Both the position numbers and the translations under genes were made by a program. Source: Alcaligenaceae bacterium (GTDB lineage Bacteria; Pseudomonadota; Gammaproteobacteria; Burkholderiales; Burkholderiaceae_B). Taken from it: DNA of 32,767 nt. How positions within the stretch are numbered: the stretch's first letter is position 1; every line of letters starts with the position of its first letter. The notes beneath the pieces were generated by a model. That model saw nothing but the letters and a program-made list of their open reading frames with translations, searched no databases and was not told where the DNA came from. The stretch covers positions 1 to 32,767 of the forward strand of contig CANKOW010000009.1 in NCBI GenBank assembly GCA_947484295.1, read 5' to 3'. Shown here piece after piece: positions 16,570-26,155 of this stretch.

Positions 16570-19500
16570 ACACGATGCATAAATTCATGCAGCACTTCGC
16601 CCGTGTGGGATTTTGAACGTACCTTCATCACCTGCTCAGGCGTCCCTTCGATCACGAGCTTGCCACCACCTGTACCGCCTTCTGGACCCAAATCTAGCAG
16701 CCAGTCGGCCTCGGCAATGATGTCAAGATTGTGCTCGATCACTACCACGGTGTTGCCGGCCTCAACGAGACGATGCAACACACGGATCAGCTTTTCGACG
16801 TCTGCCATGGATAAGCCAACGGTTGGTTCATCTAGCACGTAAAGTGTGTGGGGCAGGCGCGAGGCACGACCGGTGGTGATCACGCCCTCTGTCATCCGAG
16901 CTTTGGCCAGTTCAGTGACTAACTTGATTCGTTGCGCTTCACCGCCCGACAGTGTCGGTGAAGGCTGCCCGAGCGTGATGTAGCCCAATCCTACATCTTG
17001 CATCAGTTGCAGGGGGTGTCGAATTTTTGGATGTGCGGCAAAGTAGCCAATCGCATCATCGACTTCAAGCGACAGCACCGCGCCAGCGTGCTTCTCGCGC
17101 ATGCGTACACCCAAGGTGTCGGTGTTAAAGCGTGCACCACTGCACGCATCGCAGGGCACCTTGATGTCTGGCAAAAAGCTCATCTCGAGGGTGCGCATGC
17201 CTTGTCCTTCGCACAGCGGGCAGCGACCCTCGCCAGCGTTGAACGAAAAACGTCCCGCGCCCCAGCCACGGATCCGCGCCTCTTGGGTATCGGCAAACTG
17301 TTTGCGCACGTCATCCCAAAAGCCGATATAGGTTGCGGGGCACGAGCGTGGCGTTTTACCAATCGGCGTTTGATCGACTTCAAGCACGCGGTCGATAGCG
17401 TTCCAACCCTCGATGCTCTCACAGCCGTGCCATTGTGGATCGGCGCGCAGCGAAACTGCCGCACCTAGATTATCGAGTAACACCTCACGCGCTAACGTTG
17501 ATTTACCTGAGCCTGATACGCCTGTGACCACGCTAAGGCGTCCGATCGGAAAGTGTGCCGTCAGGTGACGCAAGTTATGAAGCTTTGCGCCCTTAACAGT
17601 GATCATCGGCGTATCTTTTGCCACTGGCCTGCGCGGCTGCAGAGGGTGCGCCAAGGGGTGCTTTAAAAAATGCCCAGTTGTAGACTCTGGCGCATCCATC
17701 AAGTCTTGCAAACTGCCTTGGGCCACCACGCGCCCACCGCGAATCCCTGCGCCGGGGCCAATGTCAATGATGTGTTCGGCACGACGAATGGTGTCGTCGT
17801 CATGCTCAACTACAACCAAGGTGTTACCGTTTTTTTCAAGACGCAACAATGCTCCTAATAAAATCCGATTGTCGCGTGGATGTAAACCAATCGTCGGTTC
17901 ATCCAGCACGTAGCAAACGCCTTGCATGTTTGAGCCCAGTTGTGCAGCTAAGCGGATGCGTTGGGCTTCACCGCCAGACAGCGTTGGTGCGGCACGATCT
18001 AAGGCAAGGTAGCCTAGCCCCACCTCTTGCATAAACTGCAGACGGCCACGAATTTCAGACAAGATGTCGCGCGCAATCTCGGCATCGCGTCCACGCAAGA
18101 CCAAGGCGGTAAAAAACGTGTGAGCGTCTGACACGGCCAAACCTGCAAGCTGGGCAATCGACTTATCGCGCCACAGCACTGCGCGCGAAACGGGGTTTAA
18201 GCGTGCACCATGACAACTGGTGCAGGTGCTTGTCTCACCTTCGTACCAGGCGTTCCAGGCGGTTTCTTCGCCTGTTTGTTCTTCGTCAAACCCTTGAAAC
18301 TTTAAGCCTGTGCCAAAACAGCCGTGGCACCAACCGTGTTTCGAGTTATACGAAAACATGCGTGGGTCGGGTTCTGGGAAACTTGTGCCACAGCTTGGGC
18401 AGGCACGTTTTACTGAGAAATGTGTTTGATCGAGTTTGGCTGACATGTCAGCATGCAGTCTGTCGAGTGACGACACTAGGCTCATGACGCCTTGGCCGTG
18501 TTCGAGCGCGCTGCGAACACCTTCACGCAGTTGTGCTTCGTTGTCGGTACCGACAACCAAGTCAGCCACGGGCAACTCAATGGTGTGCTCTTTAAAACGA
18601 TCTAAGCGCGGCCACTTTGCGGTAGCAATAAATTCATCATCGACTCGTAGATGGGTGTAGCCCTTGCCGGCAGCCCATTTCGCAAGATCCGTGTAGAAAC
18701 CTTTACGAGCTGTCACTAACGGCGCCAGCAAACCAATGCGCTGTCTCTTGTGGTCGCGCATGATTCGGGCGACGATTTGATCGGCACTTTGAGGTTCGAC
18801 GCTGACCTGACATTGCGGACACATTTGCGTGCCCAGCTTCATGTACAACAGACGCAAGAAATGATGAATTTCAGTCATCGTGGCAACGGTCGATTTTCGA
18901 CCGCCGCGGCTGGTGCGCTGCTCGATTGCCACCGTGGGTGGGATGCCAAAAATAGCATCGACATCAGGTTTGCCAGCCGGCTGCACAATCGCGCGTGCAT
19001 AAGCGTTGAGCGACTCAAGATAACGGCGTTGCCCTTCGTTAAACAAGATATCGAACGCTAGCGTGGACTTACCTGAACCCGACACCCCCGTAATGACAGT
19101 GAATTTATCGTGCGGGATACTGACGCTGATATTTTTAAGATTGTGTTCGCGCGCGTGCAAGATATCAATGCTGGTGGCCGCGCGACGTTTTTCTTTTAAG
19201 ACGGTTTGTAGCGAACGGCCCAAAGAGCGACTCGCTGCGACGGAAGCGTTCAATGACGTTGCCTCAGTCTGTCCCGCGGACGCAACGCCCTGGGACACTG
19301 CTCTGAGCGTTGCTGCCTCGTCAAGGTGGGCGGTGGTGAATGGTTCGCGTAGTGCGCGGGCTGCTTGCCGAGGATCGTCGGTTGCTTGAATGTCGAGCAT
19401 CGACGCACCAATTGCGTCAGGCGTCATCGCAACCGCGTAGTCGCGTAGCGCTGCACCGGTGTGCGAAGTAGGGTGCGCCATCACTTGTTCTGGGCTGCCC

Positions 19501-22328
19501 GACACAATCAGCTCACCGCCAGCATCGCCACCCTCTGGTCCTAAATCAATTACCCAGTCTGCAGCACGAATCACATCCAGGTTGTGCTCAATGATGAGCA
19601 GTGTGTGTCCAGCACCGAGTAACTTTCTGAAGGCACGCATCAAGCGCGCCACATCGTCAAAGTGCAGACCGGTAGTCGGTTCATCGAATAAAAATAAGCT
19701 GCCTTTTTTGGCCAGTTTGGCGGTTGAAATACCGCTGCGTGCGGCTTCGGCTAAGTGACCAGCTAGCTTTAAGCGTTGAGCCTCGCCACCCGAGAGCGTG
19801 GGCACAGGCTGGCCGAGCTTGACGTACTCAAGGCCCACGTCTTCAAGCGGCGCCAAGCCAAGCTGTACATCGCGTAACCCTTTAAAAAACTCAAGGGCTT
19901 CAGAGACCGTCATATCCAGCACGGCATCGATCGACGCACGTCGGCCGAGATGCTCGATTTCTACCTCGCGAACCTCTGGTCTAAAACGTTTTCCATCGCA
20001 ATCTGGGCAGCGAATATAGATGTCGGATAAGAACTGCATCTCAACATGCTCGAAGCCCGTGCCGCCGCAGGTTGGGCAGCGCCCATCGCCACTGTTAAAG
20101 CTAAAGGTGCCGGCGGTGTAGCCACGCTCTCGGGCAACGGGCGCTTGAGAAAATAGCTTGCGAATGGGGTCAAACGCGCCAACGTAGCTGGCCGGATTCG
20201 AGCGAGCGGTTTTGCCAATTTGCGCCTGGTTGACCATGACGACCTCGGCCAACTGCTCGGCACCAAGAATCCGGTCAAAGGCGCCGGGCGTCTCAGTAGG
20301 TTTACCCATGATTTTGAGTAAACCTGGGTAGAGCACATCTTGGATCAAGGTTGACTTGCCAGAGCCCGATACGCCCGTGACACAGACTAAACGACCCAGG
20401 GGAATTTCGATAGAAACGTTTTTGAGATTATTCGCGGTCACGCCTTCAAGCAGCAGGCGAGGGGTGTTAGCCGCAACCGGTAAAGGCCTGGGTGCCTCGA
20501 CCTTCATGTGGCCGCCCATGTATTGGCCGGTTAAGGTTGTAGCGTCACGCAGTTCAAGTGGGGTGCCATCAAAGACGATTTGACCACCACGCTCGCCGGG
20601 GCCTGGGCCCACGTCAATGACACGATCGGCAGCGATCATCACCTGTGGGTCATGCTCGACCACCACCAAAGTATTGCCCGCGTCACGTAAGCGATGCATC
20701 ACTTCAACCACGCGGTGGATATCACGCGGGTGCAGACCGATCGAGGGTTCATCGAGCACAAAGAGCGTATTGACGAGCGAGGTGCCCAGTGCCGTGGTCA
20801 AGTTAATCCGCTGCACTTCACCACCCGAGAGCGTGCGACTTTGTCGATCAAGCGTCAGGTACCCTAAGCCAACGTCACACAAAAACTTCAGGCGTGCACG
20901 AACTTCGGTCAACACCAGGTCCATTGCGGCATCGAGCCCCCCGTCAAACTTCAGGGTATCGGCAAAGGCGCGTAAGTGAACGATCGGGGTCAACATCAAA
21001 TCTTGAATCGATTTGTGCTCGATTTTCCAGAGCAACGCATCAGGCTTTAAGCGCGCGCCATGACAAGTTGGGCAGGGGGTATAGCTTCGATACTTTGACA
21101 GCAGCACTCGTACATGCATCTTGTATGACTTGGTCTCAAGCCAGGTAAAGAATTTTTGTACGCCGTACCATTGGGTTTTCCAGGCGCCGCTGCCACCTTT
21201 CCAGAGCGGATCGCCATCAAGCACCCAGTCTTTGTGCTCTTGAGGCAAATGACGCCAAGGAGTGTTGACCGAAACGTTGGCACGTTTGGCGTACTTCAGC
21301 ATCTCTTCGTGACACTCTTTGTAGCTTGGCGTCTGCCAGGGCTTCACAGCACCTTGCTCGAGCGTTTTGTTCTCGTCGGGGATGACTAAGCCAAAATCGA
21401 TCCCGATGACACGACCAAAACCGCGGCAGGCCTCACAGGCACCAAGCGGCGAGTTAAACGAAAACGTGCTGGGTAAGGGGTCGCTATAACTGATGTTGCA
21501 GTCAGCGCAGTGCAGCTTGTCGCTGAATTTCCAGACATCAGTGTCAGCGCCGTCTGGATCAAGCGCATGCACCGCGATTAAGCCGTTGCCCATCTTTAAG
21601 GCAATATCAAAGGCCTCCATCACCCGCGATGCTTCAGACCCTTCAAAGCGAAACCGGTCTTGCACCACACGCAGCGTGCGCAATTGAGGCGACAGCATGG
21701 CTGATTTTTTTGTCGTCTTTTTGACGGGCTTGGCTGCAACGGCAGCAGTAACTGTGGAGGGCTGCGTCGGGTTCTCGTCGGCGTGTATGCGGGTGTAACC
21801 CTGTTGTTCTAAAAAGCCGCGCACTTCGTCTTCGGTAAAGTTAACGGGCACTTGAACCGGAAACGTGACCACTAAGCGCGGATTGCCCGCTTTGGCAGAA
21901 CGCTCAGACATTGCGGCAAAAATCGAGGCGGTGCTGTCACGGCAGACCGCCTGACCACACCCCCGACAGCTCAACTGTGCGCCGCGCGCAAACAGCAGCT
22001 TCAAGTGGTCATTCAGCTCAGTCATGGTGCCCACGGTGCTGCGTGAGCTGCGCACTGGGTTGGTCTGATCAATAGCAATCGCGGGCAAGATGCCTTCAAT
22101 GCGATCAACGACCGGCTTATCCATGCGATCTAAAAACTGTCGCGCGTAGGGCGAGAAGGTTTCGACGTAGCGCCGCTGCCCCTCGGCGTACAGCGTATCA
22201 AAGGCCAGTGAACTCTTGCCCGAGCCGCTGACGCCCGTAATCACGGTCAGGTCGCCCGTGTTCAGGGTGAGGTCAAGATTTTTGAGATTGTTCTGGCGCG
22301 CGCCAGTAATGCGGATAATTGGGTTCAT
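16566..22328 (-). CDS. Tandem double-length UvrA-like ABC ATPase
   Basis: 1920 residues: two complete UvrA-type units in one chain, each about the size of ordinary UvrA (about 940 aa). There are four Walker A motifs (GVSGSGKS near 32, 652, 1081, 1602), four ABC signatures (LSGGE near 498, 843, 1448, 1791) and four Walker B segments (LDEPSIGLH, FDEPTTGLH, LDEPTIGLH, LDEPTVGLS). Zinc-type CxxC clusters occur in each unit (for example CPTCHGAR, CPTCGGTG, CTSCHGAR, CPLCEGQG). A variable linker at about 965-1045 joins the units, and the first unit has a Lys-rich insert (PVKKTTKKSAM). UvrA dimers recognise DNA damage in nucleotide excision repair; this chain could act as an intramolecular dimer. 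I recall similar long UvrA paralogues in Burkholderiales, beside a normal UvrA elsewhere, so this may not be the main repair UvrA. pabB starts on its stop codon. Confidence 0.93.
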   Translation of the reverse strand: MNPIIRITGARQNNLKNLDLTLNTGDLTVITGVSGSGKSSLAFDTLYAEGQRRYVETFSPYARQFLDRMDKPVVDRIEGILPAIAIDQTNPVRSSRSTVGTMTELNDHLKLLFARGAQLSCRGCGQAVCRDSTASIFAAMSERSAKAGNPRLVVTFPVQVPVNFTEDEVRGFLEQQGYTRIHADENPTQPSTVTAAVAAKPVKKTTKKSAMLSPQLRTLRVVQDRFRFEGSEASRVMEAFDIALKMGNGLIAVHALDPDGADTDVWKFSDKLHCADCNISYSDPLPSTFSFNSPLGACEACRGFGRVIGIDFGLVIPDENKTLEQGAVKPWQTPSYKECHEEMLKYAKRANVSVNTPWRHLPQEHKDWVLDGDPLWKGGSGAWKTQWYGVQKFFTWLETKSYKMHVRVLLSKYRSYTPCPTCHGARLKPDALLWKIEHKSIQDLMLTPIVHLRAFADTLKFDGGLDAAMDLVLTEVRARLKFLCDVGLGYLTLDRQSRTLSGGEVQRINLTTALGTSLVNTLFVLDEPSIGLHPRDIHRVVEVMHRLRDAGNTLVVVEHDPQVMIAADRVIDVGPGPGERGGQIVFDGTPLELRDATTLTGQYMGGHMKVEAPRPLPVAANTPRLLLEGVTANNLKNVSIEIPLGRLVCVTGVSGSGKSTLIQDVLYPGLLKIMGKPTETPGAFDRILGAEQLAEVVMVNQAQIGKTARSNPASYVGAFDPIRKLFSQAPVARERGYTAGTFSFNSGDGRCPTCGGTGFEHVEMQFLSDIYIRCPDCDGKRFRPEVREVEIEHLGRRASIDAVLDMTVSEALEFFKGLRDVQLGLAPLEDVGLEYVKLGQPVPTLSGGEAQRLKLAGHLAEAARSGISTAKLAKKGSLFLFDEPTTGLHFDDVARLMRAFRKLLGAGHTLLIIEHNLDVIRAADWVIDLGPEGGDAGGELIVSGSPEQVMAHPTSHTGAALRDYAVAMTPDAIGASMLDIQATDDPRQAARALREPFTTAHLDEAATLRAVSQGVASAGQTEATSLNASVAASRSLGRSLQTVLKEKRRAATSIDILHAREHNLKNISVSIPHDKFTVITGVSGSGKSTLAFDILFNEGQRRYLESLNAYARAIVQPAGKPDVDAIFGIPPTVAIEQRTSRGGRKSTVATMTEIHHFLRLLYMKLGTQMCPQCQVSVEPQSADQIVARIMRDHKRQRIGLLAPLVTARKGFYTDLAKWAAGKGYTHLRVDDEFIATAKWPRLDRFKEHTIELPVADLVVGTDNEAQLREGVRSALEHGQGVMSLVSSLDRLHADMSAKLDQTHFSVKRACPSCGTSFPEPDPRMFSYNSKHGWCHGCFGTGLKFQGFDEEQTGEETAWNAWYEGETSTCTSCHGARLNPVSRAVLWRDKSIAQLAGLAVSDAHTFFTALVLRGRDAEIARDILSEIRGRLQFMQEVGLGYLALDRAAPTLSGGEAQRIRLAAQLGSNMQGVCYVLDEPTIGLHPRDNRILLGALLRLEKNGNTLVVVEHDDDTIRRAEHIIDIGPGAGIRGGRVVAQGSLQDLMDAPESTTGHFLKHPLAHPLQPRRPVAKDTPMITVKGAKLHNLRHLTAHFPIGRLSVVTGVSGSGKSTLAREVLLDNLGAAVSLRADPQWHGCESIEGWNAIDRVLEVDQTPIGKTPRSCPATYIGFWDDVRKQFADTQEARIRGWGAGRFSFNAGEGRCPLCEGQGMRTLEMSFLPDIKVPCDACSGARFNTDTLGVRMREKHAGAVLSLEVDDAIGYFAAHPKIRHPLQLMQDVGLGYITLGQPSPTLSGGEAQRIKLVTELAKARMTEGVITTGRASRLPHTLYVLDEPTVGLSMADVEKLIRVLHRLVEAGNTVVVIEHNLDIIAEADWLLDLGPEGGTGGGKLVIEGTPEQVMKVRSKSHTGEVLHEFMHRV

Positions 22329-22490
22329 ATTGCGATTTTAAAGCGGCGGCTGGGTTGTCTGGGGCTTGGCTGCACAATACCCCTAAAGTGATAAAAACTC
22401 ATCGAGTTTAGGGTCCGTCAGGCCCAGCGCGCGCGACGTCGCGAAGGCTTGAGACAATCTTGGATCTGGACATAAAGTGAGCCGCAGAGG

Positions 22491-23420
22491 TCAAATTTTT
22501 GTCACCCCGGGAGGCGGGATCATGGTCTTCGCGCCAATCGTCTGGCGTATCACCTCTGCTAGCGCGCGGGCGGCGAGCGATGGTTCTTTGCCCGGCGGAA
22601 AAATCAACCCGAGTTTTCGGATCACTGCGGGACGACTCAAAGGCCTGACAGCAAAGCTAAGGTGTGTGGGGCCCGGACACAACATTGAGGGCAAAACGGT
22701 GACTCCAAGGCCTGCTTCAACCAGGCCTAGAAGCGTTTGAATCTGGGTTGTTTCGTAAATGACGTTTAGTTTAAGATTTAAACGCTCAACGCTACGATCG
22801 AAGGCATCTCGTATCCCTGAGCCTCGTCTGAGCAAGACCAAATCTTGTTTGGTAAGGTCTGCGCCCGTTACCCGGGTGTTTTTTGCTAAAGCGTGGCTGA
22901 CCGGGCACAAGACCTGAAAGGAGTCTAGTACGAGTGGAATCGCGAGGCTTGCTTTCAGCGACGGATCTTCGCTGACGATTGCAATGTCGCATTCGCCTGT
23001 ATCGACGCGGTGCATGATGCCGCGCATATTGTCATCTAAAAAAACGACGTCGATTTTTGGGTAGCGGCGCTTCATTTCGGCGAGCACTGGGGGCAACAGG
23101 CTGTAAACCGTCGAAGACAGGCACGCAAGTGTCACGCGGCCGCGCCCCGTCTTGGCGAATTCACTGAGCGCGGCGACAGACTGATCCAGGCCCTCGAGCA
23201 ACCGTTCAGCGTCAATGAGAAAAACTGAGCCAGCCTCTGTCAAGCGCACCGAACGCGTCGTACGATCAAATAATTTGACCTCAAGCAACGACTCGAGTTG
23301 AGCGATCGCTTGACTGGTCGCCGGCTCGCTTAAATGCAAGGCGATCGCGGCACGCCGAAAGCTGGCGCGCCGGGCGATCTCGATAAAAATTCTAAGGTGC
23401 TTTAAGTTTGGGTTAAGCAT
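22491..23420 (-). CDS. LysR-family transcriptional regulator
   Basis: 309 residues. An N-terminal winged helix-turn-helix (about 4-63: LKHLRIFIEIARRASFRRAAIALHLSEPATSQAIAQLESLL...LFDRTTRSVRLTEAG) is followed by a periplasmic-binding-protein-like effector domain (about 90-300). The gene is divergent from the Bug-aldehyde dehydrogenase-sulfatase operon with a 105-base AT-rich gap containing a textbook T-N11-A dyad (23453-23465), so it probably regulates that operon in response to the imported compound or a metabolite of it. The effector is unknown. A 162-base gap (22329-22490) separates its 3' end from uvrA; I see nothing definite there. Confidence 0.92.
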   Translation of the reverse strand: MLNPNLKHLRIFIEIARRASFRRAAIALHLSEPATSQAIAQLESLLEVKLFDRTTRSVRLTEAGSVFLIDAERLLEGLDQSVAALSEFAKTGRGRVTLACLSSTVYSLLPPVLAEMKRRYPKIDVVFLDDNMRGIMHRVDTGECDIAIVSEDPSLKASLAIPLVLDSFQVLCPVSHALAKNTRVTGADLTKQDLVLLRRGSGIRDAFDRSVERLNLKLNVIYETTQIQTLLGLVEAGLGVTVLPSMLCPGPTHLSFAVRPLSRPAVIRKLGLIFPPGKEPSLAARALAEVIRQTIGAKTMIPPPGVTKI

Positions 23421-23452
23421 AGATTAATAAATAAGTTATACCAAATAGTAAA

Positions 23453-23465
23453 TTGAATAATTCAA
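23453..23465. promoter_or_regulatory. Candidate LysR operator (T-N11-A dyad)
   Basis: The sequence TTGAATAATTCAA is a 6-bp inverted repeat around a single central A and fits the T-N11-A consensus of LysR-type regulators exactly. It lies 33 bases from the LysR start and 60 bases before the divergent Bug start, where an autoregulatory/activator site is expected. Confidence 0.45.
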
Positions 23466-23525
23466 ATTGTGTAATTTATAAGTGCTTTCTAAACTGATCT
23501 CACAATAACTATTGACGAGACAAAA

Positions 23526-24584
23526 TTGGCAAAGCCAATCGTGCAGCAGCTGGACAAGTTTGGGGCTGCCGACCGCATCTTGAGGGTGACTCTGGCCGCT
23601 TTGCTGGGTCTGTGCTGTGCAACTCAAGCTGTGCGGGCGCAAGTGGGGGTCGTTTCAGGCGCGTCTGCGGGCACTGTGGTCCCGGCGCCTTGGCCCGAGA
23701 AACCGCTTCGGCTGGTCGTGCCCTTTGTTACCGGTGGCGCCGCCGACAGCGCCGCTCGCATCCTTGCACCCGCCTTGCAAAAAAAACTTGGGCAGTCAGT
23801 CATCGTTGAAAACCGGCCAGGCGCTGGGGCTGCGATCGGTACGGCCGCAGTTGCCGCCGCCCGACCCGATGGCTACACCCTGCTGATGGGAAGCGCCAGT
23901 AATGCGATCGGCAACCTGTTGTACAAAAACTTGCCCTATGTGTTTGCCCGCGATCTCGAACCGGTCTTGCTGGTGGCAGAGGTGCCGGGCGTGATGGTAG
24001 TGCCTCGCGGTTTACCGGTGCAAGATTTAGCTGGTTTTATTGCTTATGCAAAGGCGCACCCCGGCGAGGTGACCTATGGGTCGCCGGGTGTCGGCACCAG
24101 CGTGCATCTTGCGGGTGAGTTGCTAGAAAGTATGACGGGCGTGTCGATGCTGCACGTCCCCTATAAAGGTGCCGCTCCTGCGATGACCGATTTGCTGGGC
24201 GCACGCTTGCAAGTGATGTTCCCTGCACTGTCGGCGGCGCAGGTGCATATTAAAGCCGGCGCTTTGCGCGTGTTAGCCGTTACAACTGCGCAACGCTCAG
24301 CCCTCGCCCCTGAGATTCCGACCATCGCAGAGCTTGGACTGTCGGGTTACGAAGTGGGCGGGTGGATCGGAGTCTTTGCGCCAAGTGGCCTTGATACAAA
24401 CGTCAATGCGCGACTGCAAACGGTTCTAGCCGAAACACTCAAAGAGCCCGAGATACTACAAACGTTTTTGAGCGCGGGCATTGAGCCGACCCCCGAAACG
24501 TCACAAATTTTACGTGCGCGTGTTCAAGCCGATGCCGCGCGCTGGGCAAAATTAATTCAAATGAAAAGGATCGAATTGCAATGA
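23526..24584 (+). CDS. Bug-family (TctC-like) periplasmic solute receptor
   Basis: 352 residues from a TTG start; GACGAG lies about 8 bases upstream and no ATG gives a complete signal peptide. The signal sequence (ILRVTLAALLGLCCATQAVRA) is probably cut after Ala38; it is preceded by an unusually long hydrophilic n-region of about 17 residues, so the real start may be a little later (for example the GTG at 23541). The mature receptor has WPEKPLRLVVPFVTGGAAD, ENRPGAGAAIGTAAVAAARPDGYT, YGSPGVGTSVHLAGELL and LHVPYKGAAPAMTDLLGAR, all Bug hallmarks. It is first in an operon under the divergent LysR gene, and its stop overlaps the aldehyde dehydrogenase start by 4 bases (ATGA). Confidence 0.9.
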   Translation: MAKPIVQQLDKFGAADRILRVTLAALLGLCCATQAVRAQVGVVSGASAGTVVPAPWPEKPLRLVVPFVTGGAADSAARILAPALQKKLGQSVIVENRPGAGAAIGTAAVAAARPDGYTLLMGSASNAIGNLLYKNLPYVFARDLEPVLLVAEVPGVMVVPRGLPVQDLAGFIAYAKAHPGEVTYGSPGVGTSVHLAGELLESMTGVSMLHVPYKGAAPAMTDLLGARLQVMFPALSAAQVHIKAGALRVLAVTTAQRSALAPEIPTIAELGLSGYEVGGWIGVFAPSGLDTNVNARLQTVLAETLKEPEILQTFLSAGIEPTPETSQILRARVQADAARWAKLIQMKRIELQ

Positions 24585-26155
24585 CCCAGAGCACCGTAGC
24601 AGGATCGTCGAGCCATACCCCCTCGGTTGCAGACACCAAGCGTCAGCGGGCGCAGACGCTGATCGACGCCATGTCTAAGCCAGTTTTGCAACACGTGATC
24701 GGTGGGCGTTCTTGTCCGAGCCTTGGGGGCGAAGTGTTCTCGAACTTCTCGCCTTTTGATGGTGCACTGCTGAACGTAACCGCTGCCGGGACGGCGGCTG
24801 ATGTACATGCCGCGAGCCTGGCCGCAACCGCCGCCTTTGATGACTGGCGTAAATGGCCCGCTGCGCGCAGACGCGATGTCTTGCATGCGATCGCGGATCA
24901 TTTGGAGAAACATGCTGAACAAATCGCGCTCATCGAAACGGCCGATACCGGTCAGCCTCTCAAGTTCACAACTAAAACGGCCACGCGAGGTGCAGAGAAT
25001 TTTCGCTATTTTGCTGATTTGTGCGGGCAGGCGGCTGATGGGCAGTCCTATCCGACTGAGACGCATTTGAATTACACAATGCGTACGCCGATCGGCCCGG
25101 TTGGCATCATCACGCCATGGAATATGCCGTTTATGTTGGCAACCTGGAAGATTGCCCCCGCGCTGGCGTCAGGTTGTACGGTCGTGCATAAGCCGGCCGA
25201 ATGGAGTCCTTTGACTGCCACACTTTTGGCGACACTCGCGCTTGAAGCGGGTTTGCCAGCTGGTGTGTTGAATGTTGTGCATGGATTAGGAGAAGTTACG
25301 GGCCAGGCGCTGACGCAAGAGCCTTTGATTAAGGCGATTGGCTTTGTCGGTGGCACCAGCACGGGCTCGCACATCATGGCACAAGGCGCACAAAGTTTGA
25401 AGCGCGTGCACTTTGAACTCGGCGGAAAAAGCCCGGTCGTCGTATTTGACGACGCAAACTTTGAGCGGGCACTCGATGCCGTGTCCTTTATGGTTTTTAG
25501 TCTGAACGGGCAGCGTTGCAACGCGGGTTCAAGACTTCTCGTGCAAGAGTCATTGCACGATCGGTTTGTCGAGCGGTTGGTGCAGCGCGCTAAGAGTATT
25601 CGGGTAGGCAACCCCTTTGATCCAGCCACTGAGGTGGGGCCGTTAATTCATGCGCGGCAGCTTGATCGCGTTCATGAGTTTTGCCAAAGCGCAGAGCAGG
25701 CCGGTGCGGTGCTGCGTTGCGGCGGCACACCGAGCAACATGGCCGAACTGCCGCCAAAAGGCCATTGGGTCGCGCCAAGAGTTGTCTCAGCGGTTACGCC
25801 CGACATGGGTATCGCAAAAGAAGAGGTATTTGGCCCGGTGTTAGCGGTGATGCCTTTTAAAGACGAGGCGCATGCGCTGGCGTTGGCCAATGACAGTCGT
25901 TATGGTTTGTCGACCTATCTTTGGACTAGTGACTTGGGGCGGGCGCATCGCTTGGCGCGCGCGTTCGACTCTGGCATGGTTTGGGTCAACACCGAGATTT
26001 CGCGCAACTTGTCGACGCCGTTTGGTGGCATAAAAGACAGTGGTATCGGACGCGACGGTGGCAACTGGAGCTTTGATTTTTACATGGAAACGCGCAACGT
26101 CTGCATCGCGCTAGACACGCATCCGATTCCACGGATTGGAAAGGACTCGGTATGA
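24581..26155 (+). CDS. NAD(P)-dependent aldehyde dehydrogenase, HpaE-like
   Basis: 524 residues. Catalytic residues of the aldehyde dehydrogenase superfamily are in place: Asn181 in ITPWNMPF, Lys204 in VVHKPAE, Glu279 in FELGGKSP and Cys313 in NGQRCNAGSR. The C-terminal FGGIKDSGIGRDGG and NVCIALDTHPIPRIGK strongly resemble 5-carboxymethyl-2-hydroxymuconate semialdehyde dehydrogenase (HpaE) of the homoprotocatechuate pathway, but no other hpa gene is nearby, so the true substrate may be another semialdehyde. The first about 35 residues are extra compared with HpaE. AAGGA precedes the ATG. The gene overlaps the Bug gene before it and the sulfatase gene after it by 4 bases each, so these are one operon. 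Confidence 0.9.
   Translation: MTQSTVAGSSSHTPSVADTKRQRAQTLIDAMSKPVLQHVIGGRSCPSLGGEVFSNFSPFDGALLNVTAAGTAADVHAASLAATAAFDDWRKWPAARRRDVLHAIADHLEKHAEQIALIETADTGQPLKFTTKTATRGAENFRYFADLCGQAADGQSYPTETHLNYTMRTPIGPVGIITPWNMPFMLATWKIAPALASGCTVVHKPAEWSPLTATLLATLALEAGLPAGVLNVVHGLGEVTGQALTQEPLIKAIGFVGGTSTGSHIMAQGAQSLKRVHFELGGKSPVVVFDDANFERALDAVSFMVFSLNGQRCNAGSRLLVQESLHDRFVERLVQRAKSIRVGNPFDPATEVGPLIHARQLDRVHEFCQSAEQAGAVLRCGGTPSNMAELPPKGHWVAPRVVSAVTPDMGIAKEEVFGPVLAVMPFKDEAHALALANDSRYGLSTYLWTSDLGRAHRLARAFDSGMVWVNTEISRNLSTPFGGIKDSGIGRDGGNWSFDFYMETRNVCIALDTHPIPRIGKDSV

Noticed and set aside
24557-25066. 169-codon minus-strand frame opposite the aldehyde dehydrogenase start
   Set aside because: Antisense to conserved aldehyde dehydrogenase sequence with no domain of its own.
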